A DNA stretch of 35,602 nucleotides, taken from positions 1 through 35,602 of IMG/VR virus record IMGVR_UViG_3300020196_000123; one strand, given 5' to 3'. The notes under the pieces are model-generated. The model did no database searches. It saw only the letters and a list, made by a program, of their open reading frames with translations, and was not told the DNA's origin. The translations under genes and the position numbers were made by a program. Below, piece after piece: positions 15,185-22,850 of this stretch; the stretch's first letter is position 1; each line of letters begins with the position of its first letter. The DNA comes from a virus.

Positions 15185-17545
15185 CTAGACGCCGTCGTAC
15201 AGCATCTCGACGTACGCTTTGGCGGCCGTCTCCGACATGCCGTCGAGGACCCGGTCGATGTGCTCCGGCTTGTTCCGGATGCCCATGCCGCGCATGCGGT
15301 TGGTGTCGATGTCGAGCTCCTCGAGCGCGCGGTTGACCCTCTCCTGGTTGCGGCGGAAGCGGTAGTAGGCCGGGGCCTCGCCGCCGCTCGCCTTGTAGCG
15401 GCCGATGAACCGCTCGGACTGCCAGTCGCCCTGGTTCGTGCCGAAGGCCTCCATGAGGGCGGCCTTGTAGCTGGGCTGCGCCAGGCCGAAGTCGATCGCC
15501 TGCATGCGGCCGGTCGCCTTGTCGTAGAAGACGTTGTTGCCGTGCATGTCGTTGTGGGCGACGCCGGCCAGGTGGATGTCGCGGCGGGTCCGGATGTACT
15601 CCTCGAGGACCTTGTTCTTCTCGGCGGCCGAGCGGGGGTTGTACTGGCCGACCGGGACGCCCTTGGCCTCGCCGATGCCGAGGTAGCCCTGGCCCTCCTT
15701 CACGTGGCCGCCATAGCCGGCGCCGACAACGCGCATGTTCGGACTGACGACTGCCCCGTGGAACTCGGGGACGCGGCCGGTGCTCTGGAGCTTCTGCCAC
15801 ACCTCGGCCTCGTGCTCTCCGATCTTGCCCTGCTTGATGACGCCGGGCGGCGGGCCGTCGGTGCGGTAGGCAGCGCCGAACGCTCCTTTGGCCAGCAGCC
15901 GATTGTTGGTCTGGCCGTAGGTAGCGATCGGATCGTAGTCTTTTACCGCCCGGTCGAGCTTCCAGCCGGCCTTCACGGCTGTGGCGGTCGTCATACCAGC
16001 AGTGACCTTCACGGGGCCGGCGGGTGTCACCCCGCGGCCGCCGAGCTCCTCCTCGATCTTCCGGCGCTGGGCCGCGCCGAGGTCCCCGCGGCGGAGCACC
16101 GCCTGCAGCTTGTCGGTCGGCTGAGCGAGGAACTTCTGGTTGATTTGCTTTGGCTTGGCCGAGGCTATCTCGGGCTGGGCGGCGAGCTTTGCATTCTTCT
16201 CCCGTAGCTTCTGACCAAGCTCGCGCCGGGCCTCCCTGCCAGCCGACCCCGGCTGCGCCGCGCGCTTCATCAGGACGGCGGTGCTGGCGTCCTTCGCCCC
16301 CGCCTTGACTGGCGCGACGCCGGCCTCGATGTCCATGCGCTTGCGGATCAGGCCCTTCTCGAGGCTGTCGAGGAACGCCTTCTGGTCCGGCTTCTGGTAC
16401 GCCGGCTCGTTGCGCCTGCGTCTGATTGCCTCAATCTGCCTGTTGACATCCTCGATGGCCGCCTTGCGCGCCTGCGCGTCGCGCGGCTTCGCGGCCGGTT
16501 TGGGCTCGGCGCCCCTGCCGCCCTGCTCGCGCCGTTTCAGCTCGGCCTCGATGGCCTTCCGCTGGTAGGCGTAGAGCTTGCGGTTGTCCAGGTACTCCTG
16601 CAGCTTCTGCGTGGTCTCCTTCTTCAGGAACCGCTTGTTGACCTGCATCGAGGGCTTTTCCTGGGCCGCCTTCGCGGGCTTCTTGGTCTCCTTGACCGGC
16701 GCGGCTGCCTCACCCTTGCGGCGCGCCATCTGCTCGCCCCTGGCCTCGCGATCCTTCCTGAAGCGGGACATGTCCTCGGCCCGTACCCTATCGAAGGCCT
16801 CCTGGGCCCGCTTGATCTGGTCCGGGTCGCGGCCGAGTTTGGCGCGCTCCAGCACTTTGCGAACAACATCATAATACGGCCCGGCCAGGTAGCGCTCCTG
16901 CTCGAGCCCGCGGACGCGGCGGTCCAGCGTTTCGTTGCCCATGCCGCGGACGCGCCCGACCTCGCTGGCCCTCGCGGCCAGGGCCTCCTCGATCTTCTTC
17001 CTCTGGCCCGCGTTGAGCTGCCGCTCGTCGAGGATCTTCTGGAGTTCGCGCGCGTTGCGAACGTTGAGGAACTTCTCGTTGACGACGCCGGTGAGCTTCT
17101 CCTTCTTGGGCTCGGCGCCCTTGATGGCCTTTGCCGCCTGCTCCGGGGTCTTCACGCCCTTGACGTCGGCGGGCCTCTGCGTCACGCCCATCCGCTCGTT
17201 CAGCCTGCGGACCAGCGACTGTACAGCCTCTGGGCCCTTGACCATCTTGAGACCCTTCTCCTCGCGGAGGCGTTTGTTCTCGTCGAGGATCGACTCGACC
17301 CTCATGCCGGCCGCGCGGCCCTTGTTGTACACGTCGCCCTGGCGGTCGCCCGGGCGGTAGGAGATGGGCGTGCCCTTGCGGCACTGGCCCTGCGTCCCGT
17401 AGACGCTGCCGTCGGGCCGCTGGCAGACCTGCGCGAAGTCGAAGTCCCCGGCGCCGCCGCCCTCCGTGAACTCGGCGAGCAGCGCGTCGCGCACCTCGCT
17501 CTCGAGCGACGGGTCGAAGCCGCCGTGCTGCGTTAGCTTGTCCAT
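15185..17545 (-). CDS. Cys-pair-tagged kinase-like protein with three internal repeats
   Basis: A 786-residue protein. Residues 1-18 carry QHGGFDPSLES, shared with the next tagged protein. The tag follows at 34-57 (DFDFAQVCQRPDGSVYG, then QCRKG; Cys 41 and 55). Three degenerate repeats of about 37 residues lie at 155-192, 302-339 and 468-504 (N-x-K/R-FL, LQ-x-x-L, L-x-x-x-QR-x-x-IE-x-x-L). A protein-kinase-like domain occupies about 545-700: glycine loop LLAKGAFGAAY, Lys 571 in VIKQGK, catalytic loop HNDMHGNN (H664, D666, N671) and IDFG (D685). The last residues AYVEMLYDGV match the other kinase's tail. Phosphorylation of host or virion targets is inferred. The catalytic loop resembles atypical or aminoglycoside-type kinases. 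Confidence 0.85.
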   Translation of the reverse strand: MDKLTQHGGFDPSLESEVRDALLAEFTEGGGAGDFDFAQVCQRPDGSVYGTQGQCRKGTPISYRPGDRQGDVYNKGRAAGMRVESILDENKRLREEKGLKMVKGPEAVQSLVRRLNERMGVTQRPADVKGVKTPEQAAKAIKGAEPKKEKLTGVVNEKFLNVRNARELQKILDERQLNAGQRKKIEEALAARASEVGRVRGMGNETLDRRVRGLEQERYLAGPYYDVVRKVLERAKLGRDPDQIKRAQEAFDRVRAEDMSRFRKDREARGEQMARRKGEAAAPVKETKKPAKAAQEKPSMQVNKRFLKKETTQKLQEYLDNRKLYAYQRKAIEAELKRREQGGRGAEPKPAAKPRDAQARKAAIEDVNRQIEAIRRRRNEPAYQKPDQKAFLDSLEKGLIRKRMDIEAGVAPVKAGAKDASTAVLMKRAAQPGSAGREARRELGQKLREKNAKLAAQPEIASAKPKQINQKFLAQPTDKLQAVLRRGDLGAAQRRKIEEELGGRGVTPAGPVKVTAGMTTATAVKAGWKLDRAVKDYDPIATYGQTNNRLLAKGAFGAAYRTDGPPPGVIKQGKIGEHEAEVWQKLQSTGRVPEFHGAVVSPNMRVVGAGYGGHVKEGQGYLGIGEAKGVPVGQYNPRSAAEKNKVLEEYIRTRRDIHLAGVAHNDMHGNNVFYDKATGRMQAIDFGLAQPSYKAALMEAFGTNQGDWQSERFIGRYKASGGEAPAYYRFRRNQERVNRALEELDIDTNRMRGMGIRNKPEHIDRVLDGMSETAAKAYVEMLYDGV

Positions 17546-17546
17546 G

Positions 17547-18887
17547 TCAGCCCTCCCCTCCGGCCGCGTTCAGGATCGCCACCCGCTCCGCGGCCGTCAG
17601 GCCGCTGGTGGGGCCGAAGCGGGCCTCCACGTCCTTCAGGATCTCCGACCGCGGGCGCGAGTCGTTCTTGGAGCTCGCGATCGCCTGGCCGATGCTCTTG
17701 AGGTCGGACTCCTCGAGCTTGAAGCCCCAGCGCATGCGGACGAGCGCCCTGCCCTCGCCCACGGTCGGGTACGCCGTCTGGCCCCTCGACCCGCCCTTCT
17801 TGACCCACGCGGCCCCGGCGCTGCCCTGGACCGACGCCTGCAGCATGTCCTTGATCTCGCCCATCTTCGCCGTGGCCAGCATGTCGCCGATCTGCTTCTG
17901 CGTCATCAGCGGCATGTTCTCCTTGAGCGCCTGGCGGCGCTGGGCCTTTTCGGCCGCCGCCGCGCTGCCGGCGCCCTTGACCCTGGCCACCTCGTCCGCT
18001 GACATCGCGGCGTTCTCCCTGAGCTTCTTGAGCAGCTGCGTGTTGAGGTAGTCCTCCGCCGCCTTACCCGTGAGGCCCTTGGCGCGGACGCCGGCCTCGA
18101 TGTTACCCTTCGTCTGGTTCGTGGCGGTGCTCACCCAGATCCAGTTGTTGGGCGAGTCCTTGCCGCCCATCGAGCCCGCCAGCCTGTGGTCGAGCTGCAT
18201 GCCTGTGCTCCAGGGCAGGAACTTGCCGTTGACGTCCTTGAAGTCGTTGTCCATGAGAGACTTGAGGACGGCCTTGGCGCGGGCGTCCTTGGGCTGGTCG
18301 CCCCACGCCTCGGCGCGCATGCCGGCCTCGGGGGTCCCCTTGCCGTCGAGCTTGCCGCTCACCTTGCCCCAGGTCTTCTCGGCCTTCATCCTGTCGATGA
18401 CAAAATTGACCTCGGCCTCAGAGGTGTCGTGGGGCGGCCTGTAGGTCCGGTCGCCGCCGCTCTCGTAGAACTTGACGTACTTCGCGGCCTCGCCCGGGTC
18501 CTGCAGGGTCACGCCGGCGGCCTGCCTGCCGCCCGAGACCGTCGCGGATAGCGTGTCGACGGTGTTGGATGCCCTCACGGCCTGCTCGACGCTGAGCTTC
18601 TTCTTGACGCCCTCGGCCACGCGGCTGAGCTGCTTGTCGTCGAGCTCCTCGAGCTTCTTCCTGGTCTCGCCGGAGGCGCCGAGGCTGTCGATCAGCCTCT
18701 TGCGCTCGCCGGCATCGAGCCTGCACTCCTTAGCGGACGAGATGAAGCTCTCGCCGCACGGGATACCTGTCCCGGCCTTGGCGAACTCGAGCGAGCCGGC
18801 CGGCTCGGAGTAGCGGAGCGCGAGTACCCCCCTGGCTCTCGTCTCGAGGCTCGGGTTCCAGCCGCCGTGCTGCTTCAGGCGCGCCAT
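17547..18887 (-). CDS. Cys-pair-tagged HNH-type nuclease-like protein
   Basis: A 446-residue protein. It starts like the 786-residue kinase (RLKQHGGWNPSLET), then has a variant tag (LEFAKAGTGIPCGESFISSA, then KECRLDAG; Cys 44 and 55). At about 228-262, TGMQLDHRLAGSMGGKDSPN, then NWIWVSTATNQTKGN, shows the D-H, N and N/K pattern of HNH endonucleases (D233, H234, N248, N257). The region before it contains a helix and AEAWGDQPKD. The C-terminal third is helical and basic (AQRRQALKENMPLMTQKQIG). DNA cutting, of host or competing phage, is a hypothesis. A stop/start TGACATG links it to the kinase gene downstream. Confidence 0.8.
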   Translation of the reverse strand: MARLKQHGGWNPSLETRARGVLALRYSEPAGSLEFAKAGTGIPCGESFISSAKECRLDAGERKRLIDSLGASGETRKKLEELDDKQLSRVAEGVKKKLSVEQAVRASNTVDTLSATVSGGRQAAGVTLQDPGEAAKYVKFYESGGDRTYRPPHDTSEAEVNFVIDRMKAEKTWGKVSGKLDGKGTPEAGMRAEAWGDQPKDARAKAVLKSLMDNDFKDVNGKFLPWSTGMQLDHRLAGSMGGKDSPNNWIWVSTATNQTKGNIEAGVRAKGLTGKAAEDYLNTQLLKKLRENAAMSADEVARVKGAGSAAAAEKAQRRQALKENMPLMTQKQIGDMLATAKMGEIKDMLQASVQGSAGAAWVKKGGSRGQTAYPTVGEGRALVRMRWGFKLEESDLKSIGQAIASSKNDSRPRSEILKDVEARFGPTSGLTAAERVAILNAAGGEG

Positions 18888-19039
18888 CAGATGTAGGCCC
18901 CCGCGATCATCTCGTCTTCGGACACTTTCTTTGCTTTTACCATCTTGCGGGCCTTCTCGAGCAGCGCCCTGGCGTCGTCGTCGCGCCCGGCGCGGCGAGC
19001 GATCTTGTACTGCTCCATCACCTTGACGTAGTTGCTCAT
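18887..19039 (-). CDS. Small helical protein, paralogue of the one at 14989-15144
   Basis: A 50-residue frame starts at ATG 19039, reading MSNYVKVMEQYKIARRAGRD, then DDARALLEKARKMVKAKKVS, then EDEMIAGAYI before TGA. The similarity to the 51-residue protein near 15 kb is clear from start to end. Its start lies one base after the stop of the 402-residue kinase-like gene (TGACATG), and its stop overlaps the nuclease ATG (TGATG), so it is tightly coupled on both sides. The function is unknown; an adaptor to the kinases is one possibility. Confidence 0.75.
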   Translation of the reverse strand: MSNYVKVMEQYKIARRAGRDDDARALLEKARKMVKAKKVSEDEMIAGAYI

Positions 19040-19040
19040 G

Positions 19041-20249
19041 TCACACTCCCTCGTAGAGGCTGTCGATGTACTTTTCGGCCTGCGAGCGCGAGATGCCCTG
19101 GCGGTCGAGCGGCTGGGCCGGGTCGAAGCCGTCGGCCTTCATCTGCTTGGCGACGGCCTCCTGATTCTGCTCGAACCTGGCGAGCATCGGGCCGGCGTTG
19201 GACCTGGGCCCGCTGCCGGACCTCGGGCCGGCCAGGTCCGACAGCATGCTGCCGCTCTTGAAGTCCCCGCTCGAGCCGAGGGTGAGGCCCTCCTGCAGCG
19301 CCGACACCGGCGACGTCTTGGCCATACCGAAGTCGATCAGGCCGCCCTTGCCCGTCGCGCTGTCGTAGAAGAAGTTGCCGTCGTGCTGGTCGCCGTGGCT
19401 CACGCCGCGCTTGTGCATGTCGCGGTTCAGCCGGACCAGCTCGTCCGCCGCCTTGGCTGACGCCTTGCTCGGGCCGTCATACAGCAGGTCGGTATCCATG
19501 ATCGCCCTGCCCCTGGCGAGTTCCATCTCGATGAGGTTGCCCTCGTTGCCCTTGATCTTGGGGACGCCGTCCACGCCCTCGAGCTTCTTCTGGGCCGCGA
19601 CCTCCTCGGGCCCGAGCTCGCCCTTCTTGATGACGGTGCCGTCCTCCGTGCGGCGGACCTGCGCGAAGCCGCCCTCGCCCAGGGTCTTGGCGCTCTCGTA
19701 CCGGCCGGCCAGCGACCTAGGGTCGCCCCCTCCCGGCTTGACGGCCACGCCCTTCAGGGCCGCCTCCTCGTAGATCTCCTTGGGGCTGTAGTCGAGGCCG
19801 CCGAGCGTCCCGTCGGCCTTCTTCCAGAAGTATTTCCCGTCCTTCTTGACGTAGGTATCGTCGCCGACCTGTACCTCCGAGCCGTCCGGCGCGCCCTTGA
19901 GGCCGTCCATGGACAGTTCGATCTTGGCGGGCTTCGCCGGCTCCTCCTTCTTGGGCGCCTCCTCCTTGGGGGCGGCTGGCGCCGCGGCCGGCTTGGCGTT
20001 GATGGCCCGGAGCTCCTTGATGGCGTCCTCCTTGCTCTTCCGCCCCTCGACCACCTCGAGAGCTATCTGGGCCTTCTTGTTGCCCTTGGCGGCGGCGTCC
20101 CTGAGGATCTTCATCTCGCGCGGGCCGACCTCCTTACCCTTCCTGCACTGGCCGCCGGTCCCGTAGTACGAGCCGTCCGCACGCTGGCACCGCGCGAAGT
20201 CGAGCACCGCGAGGGCGTCCTCCGAAAAGATTAGGTGGGTGCGCTTCAT
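19041..20249 (-). CDS. Cys-pair-tagged kinase-like protein
   Basis: A 402-residue protein. Residues 8-40 hold the tag after a helix (IFSEDALAVLDFARCQRADG, then GGQCRKGKE; Cys 21 and 35). An Ala/Pro/Lys-rich linker spans about 85-108. The kinase-like core follows: glycine loop TLGEGGFAQV (189-198), candidate Lys in VIKKGELG, a glutamate in PEEVAAQKKL, catalytic loop SHGDQHDGNFFYD (H285, D287, N292) and IDFGMA (D306). The C-terminus EKYIDSLYEGV matches the tail of the 786-residue kinase. All key residues look intact, so catalysis is plausible. The start overlaps the upstream gene's stop as ATGA. The substrate is unknown. Confidence 0.85.
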   Translation of the reverse strand: MKRTHLIFSEDALAVLDFARCQRADGSYYGTGGQCRKGKEVGPREMKILRDAAAKGNKKAQIALEVVEGRKSKEDAIKELRAINAKPAAAPAAPKEEAPKKEEPAKPAKIELSMDGLKGAPDGSEVQVGDDTYVKKDGKYFWKKADGTLGGLDYSPKEIYEEAALKGVAVKPGGGDPRSLAGRYESAKTLGEGGFAQVRRTEDGTVIKKGELGPEEVAAQKKLEGVDGVPKIKGNEGNLIEMELARGRAIMDTDLLYDGPSKASAKAADELVRLNRDMHKRGVSHGDQHDGNFFYDSATGKGGLIDFGMAKTSPVSALQEGLTLGSSGDFKSGSMLSDLAGPRSGSGPRSNAGPMLARFEQNQEAVAKQMKADGFDPAQPLDRQGISRSQAEKYIDSLYEGV

Positions 20250-20665
20250 TTTTCATCCGCACGGTCCATCTGCGCCTTGACCTTCTCGGCCCAGGCCCTG
20301 CCCGGGTCGCCGCCCCAGAGCAGCCAGGAGATGAGGCTGTTGGACGGGGGGCTCATCGTGTGGTTCTTCTTGTACGCGGAGTGGCGGGCGAAAAAGCTCA
20401 CCATGCGCCCTATCGTAGCGGGGGACAGGCTCTGGCGGTTCTTCAGCGACGCGGCGCGCTGGACGCCGGAGCCGACGCCCTCCTCGGCCGCCTGCTTCGT
20501 GCTGAAGCCGCCGCGGCCGGTCTTCTTGCGCAGCTCGAGCCCGCGGGCCGCCGCGTCCGCGACGGACTGGGGCGGGCGGAAGTCGATGTCCCCGTACTTC
20601 TCGGCCCACTCCGGGTTCTCGGCCCACTCGAGGGCCTCTGGGTTGATGCGTCCGAAGTTGTTCAT
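20246..20665 (-). CDS. Conserved phage protein with WLLWGGDPGR motif
   Basis: The product is 139 residues from ATG at 20665, which overlaps the upstream stop as TGATG; longer versions of this frame are shadows. It reads MNNFGRINPEALEWAENPEW, then a core of AAARGLELRKKTGRGGFSTK, GVGSGVQRAASLKNRQSLSP, MVSFFARHSAYKK, SNSLISWLLWGGDPGRAWAE and an ending KVKAQMDRADEK. I recognise this core from many phage hypothetical proteins, where it occurs alone or fused to other domains. The function is not established. It has no Cys-pair tag although it sits between two tagged genes. Confidence 0.78.
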   Translation of the reverse strand: MNNFGRINPEALEWAENPEWAEKYGDIDFRPPQSVADAAARGLELRKKTGRGGFSTKQAAEEGVGSGVQRAASLKNRQSLSPATIGRMVSFFARHSAYKKNHTMSPPSNSLISWLLWGGDPGRAWAEKVKAQMDRADEK

Positions 20666-21537
20666 CAGCTCACGTAGTACTTGCCCTGGCCCTTGGTGCC
20701 GGTCAGCTCGTCGAGCCGCCCGCCGACCTGCTCGGCCTTCTTCCTGAGGCGCTTCATGGCCTCGTCGATCTGGTTCACGCGGCCGATCTGCAGGCGCATC
20801 TGGGCGACGTTGCGCTCGTTGGAGAGCCTCTTCATCGCGGCGCGGGCGCGGCCGATGAACTTCTCGCCGCGGGCGACCTCGCGCTCGCCGGCCTTGGCGT
20901 CGGCCATTGCGCCGCCCTTGGCCGCCCCTGGCTTGTTTGCGAACATCCGGGGATACCTGGCCGCGATGCGTGCCTTGATCTTGGCGTCCGCCCTGGCGGC
21001 TCGCTCGCGGGCCACGTCGTCGAACGTCCGGCCGGTGCGCCGGGCTTCGGCCTCGACCTTCGCGTTGCGTTGCAGGCCCTGGAGTTCGTTCCGTAGATCT
21101 TTCAGCTTCTTCTTGTCGCCGGACGCCTTGGCGGCGGCGATTCGCTCTTTGAGCACGGACATCCGGTCGGCCTTGGCGTCGGCCATTGCCCCGCCGCCGG
21201 AAAGATTGACGCCCCTGGCCTTGAGCTGGCCTTCGACGGCCGCGAGGGCTTGCATCAGGTTGTTGGTCTTGCCCAGATCGCCCGACTTCGCGGCGTCGCC
21301 GATCTGCTTGGTGAGGGAGGCGCGGAGCTTCATCGCCTGCTCGTTGCTCACTCCGCCGGACTTCGTCGCCTTGGCCCTCGTCTGCTCGGCCGGCTTGTCG
21401 CCCGCCTCCTTGCCCTTGCGGCACTGGCCCGACGTCCCGTAGAACGAGCCGTCGGCCCGCTGGCAGCGGGCGAAGTCCAGCGCCTCGAGCGCCTCCTCGC
21501 TGAAGTTGTCGAAGATGCTGTCGTGGACTCGCGCCAT
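20665..21537 (-). CDS. Cys-pair-tagged basic coiled-coil protein (290 residues)
   Basis: The tag is textbook for this family: DSIFDNFSEEALEALDFARC, then QRADGSFYGTSGQCRKGKEA (Cys 25 and 39). The remaining 245 residues are almost entirely helical and rich in Lys, Arg, Ala and Glu. They include GGAMADAKADRMSVLKERIA, LKDLRNELQGLQRNAK and a near-repeat GGAMADAKAGEREVARGEKF. The motif GGAMADAKA thus occurs twice about 90 residues apart. The net positive charge suggests nucleic-acid binding or condensation. The start is one base after the upstream tagged gene (TGACATG). No enzymatic domain is visible. Confidence 0.78.
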   Translation of the reverse strand: MARVHDSIFDNFSEEALEALDFARCQRADGSFYGTSGQCRKGKEAGDKPAEQTRAKATKSGGVSNEQAMKLRASLTKQIGDAAKSGDLGKTNNLMQALAAVEGQLKARGVNLSGGGAMADAKADRMSVLKERIAAAKASGDKKKLKDLRNELQGLQRNAKVEAEARRTGRTFDDVARERAARADAKIKARIAARYPRMFANKPGAAKGGAMADAKAGEREVARGEKFIGRARAAMKRLSNERNVAQMRLQIGRVNQIDEAMKRLRKKAEQVGGRLDELTGTKGQGKYYVS

Positions 21538-21538
21538 G

Positions 21539-22807
21539 TCAGCCGCGCTCCTTGATGATCTTGCGGACGCGTGCCGCCTCGGCGCGCTGGGCAGGGGTCA
21601 TGCGCTCGCGCTCGTTCTGCTGGGCGATGCGCATGCGCTCGCGGCCCATCTTCTCGAGCTCGCGCTCGCCGCGATTGAAGAAGCGCTCCCGCTCGCGGAG
21701 CTGGCGCGCGACCTCCTTAAGGCGGGCCTTGCCCTCCTTGGTGGGCTCGGCCTTGACCTTCCTGGCCTGGTCCTTGTACGCCCGCTCGAGCCTGTCGAGC
21801 TCGCCCTTGCGGCCCCTCTGGTCGGCCATCTTGTCGCGGATCATCCCGCGGAGCTCGTTGTCGCGCTGGCGGCGCTCCTCGCGCTTAGCGTCAGAGCCCG
21901 CCCGTCTCGCCGCACCGGCCGCGCCCGCCTGGGCCTGGCGGTTGGCCTCGTTCGCCTTCTGGCGCTCGGCCCGGGCGGCCTGCTCCTTCGGCGTCAGCTG
22001 GCTCGCCGTGCGGCCCATCTTCGCCGTCTCGGTCCGCTCGGCGCGTTCCTTGATGATCGGGGCCTTGCCTTGCTCCCTCTCGAGCTTCTTGGCCTTCTTG
22101 GTGAGGCTGTTGTACCTGGCGTCCTCGTTCGCCCGCTCGGTACGGAGCATCTGCACCTGGCGGAGGAGGTCCTTGTTCTGCGGGTCCTTCCTCAGCCTGG
22201 CGACGGCCTCGGCCTCCCTCTTGCCGATCGCGCGCGCCTTATTGTAGGCCTCCTGGGCCCTGGATCTCACATTTTCGGCGCGCTCGCCGGTCTTGCCCAC
22301 CCTGACTGGGGCCTTCTTGGCAGCTTTGCCCTCTCCGGCCGCGGCGCGCGCGCTCGCGCGCTCGAGGGCGGCGGCTAGGGCTTTGTTGATCTCCTCGGGG
22401 GACTTGCCCTTGAGTCTGTCCCTGATCTTGCTCAGCTCGTCCTTGAGCATGCGCGCGCGAGCATTCTTGGCCGACGTCTTGGCGCCTCCCGCCGCGCGGG
22501 CAGCCTCTACCGCGGCCTTGGTGCCCTCACGCCGCGCCTTGCGGATCTCCACACCCTTCTTGCCCTCGGCCTTGGCCTTCTCGGCTGCGACCCGACCACC
22601 GCGCGCGCCGGTGCCCTCGCGCGGGGGCGCCGCGCCGGCCTCGGTGCCCTTGCGGCACTGGCCGCTGGTGCCGTAAAAGCTGCCGTCCGGGCGCTGGCAG
22701 CGGGCGAAGTCGTAAGCCTCGGAGAACTGCTCCGAGTCCTGCATCTTTAATTCGGCGAGCGCCCGCGCGTTGCGCAGCGCCTCGTCGGTGAAGCGATCCT
22801 TTCTCAT
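21539..22807 (-). CDS. Cys-pair-tagged basic coiled-coil protein (422 residues)
   Basis: After a helix (FTDEALRNARALAELKMQDS) comes the tag EQFSEAYDFARCQRPDGSFY, then GTSGQCRKGTEA (Cys 37 and 51). The rest is a very long, strongly basic helical array rich in Arg, Lys, Ala and Glu, with no obvious fold (e.g. LSKIRDRLKGKSPEEINKAL, ARLRKDPQNKDLLRQVQMLR, RERERFFNRGERELEKMGRE). The composition resembles structural or DNA-associated phage proteins rather than enzymes. It opens a run of adjacent tagged genes after a 43-base leader containing a hairpin. Low-complexity composition makes distant homology unreliable. Confidence 0.75.
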   Translation of the reverse strand: MRKDRFTDEALRNARALAELKMQDSEQFSEAYDFARCQRPDGSFYGTSGQCRKGTEAGAAPPREGTGARGGRVAAEKAKAEGKKGVEIRKARREGTKAAVEAARAAGGAKTSAKNARARMLKDELSKIRDRLKGKSPEEINKALAAALERASARAAAGEGKAAKKAPVRVGKTGERAENVRSRAQEAYNKARAIGKREAEAVARLRKDPQNKDLLRQVQMLRTERANEDARYNSLTKKAKKLEREQGKAPIIKERAERTETAKMGRTASQLTPKEQAARAERQKANEANRQAQAGAAGAARRAGSDAKREERRQRDNELRGMIRDKMADQRGRKGELDRLERAYKDQARKVKAEPTKEGKARLKEVARQLRERERFFNRGERELEKMGRERMRIAQQNERERMTPAQRAEAARVRKIIKERG

Positions 22808-22823
22808 GGTCGTCTGCTTTAAC

Positions 22824-22840
22824 GCGGGACGGGAGCCCGC
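22824..22840 (-). promoter_or_regulatory. Short hairpin between two tagged genes
   Basis: The 17 bases contain a five-pair stem (GCGGG and CCCGC with a seven-base loop). They sit in the 43-base spacer between the stop of the 257-residue kinase-like gene and the ATG at 22807. On the minus strand it is followed by GTTAAAG, too weak for a classical terminator. It may modulate expression or be a chance GC-rich pairing. Confidence 0.3.
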
Positions 22841-22850
22841 CTCGTAGGGT

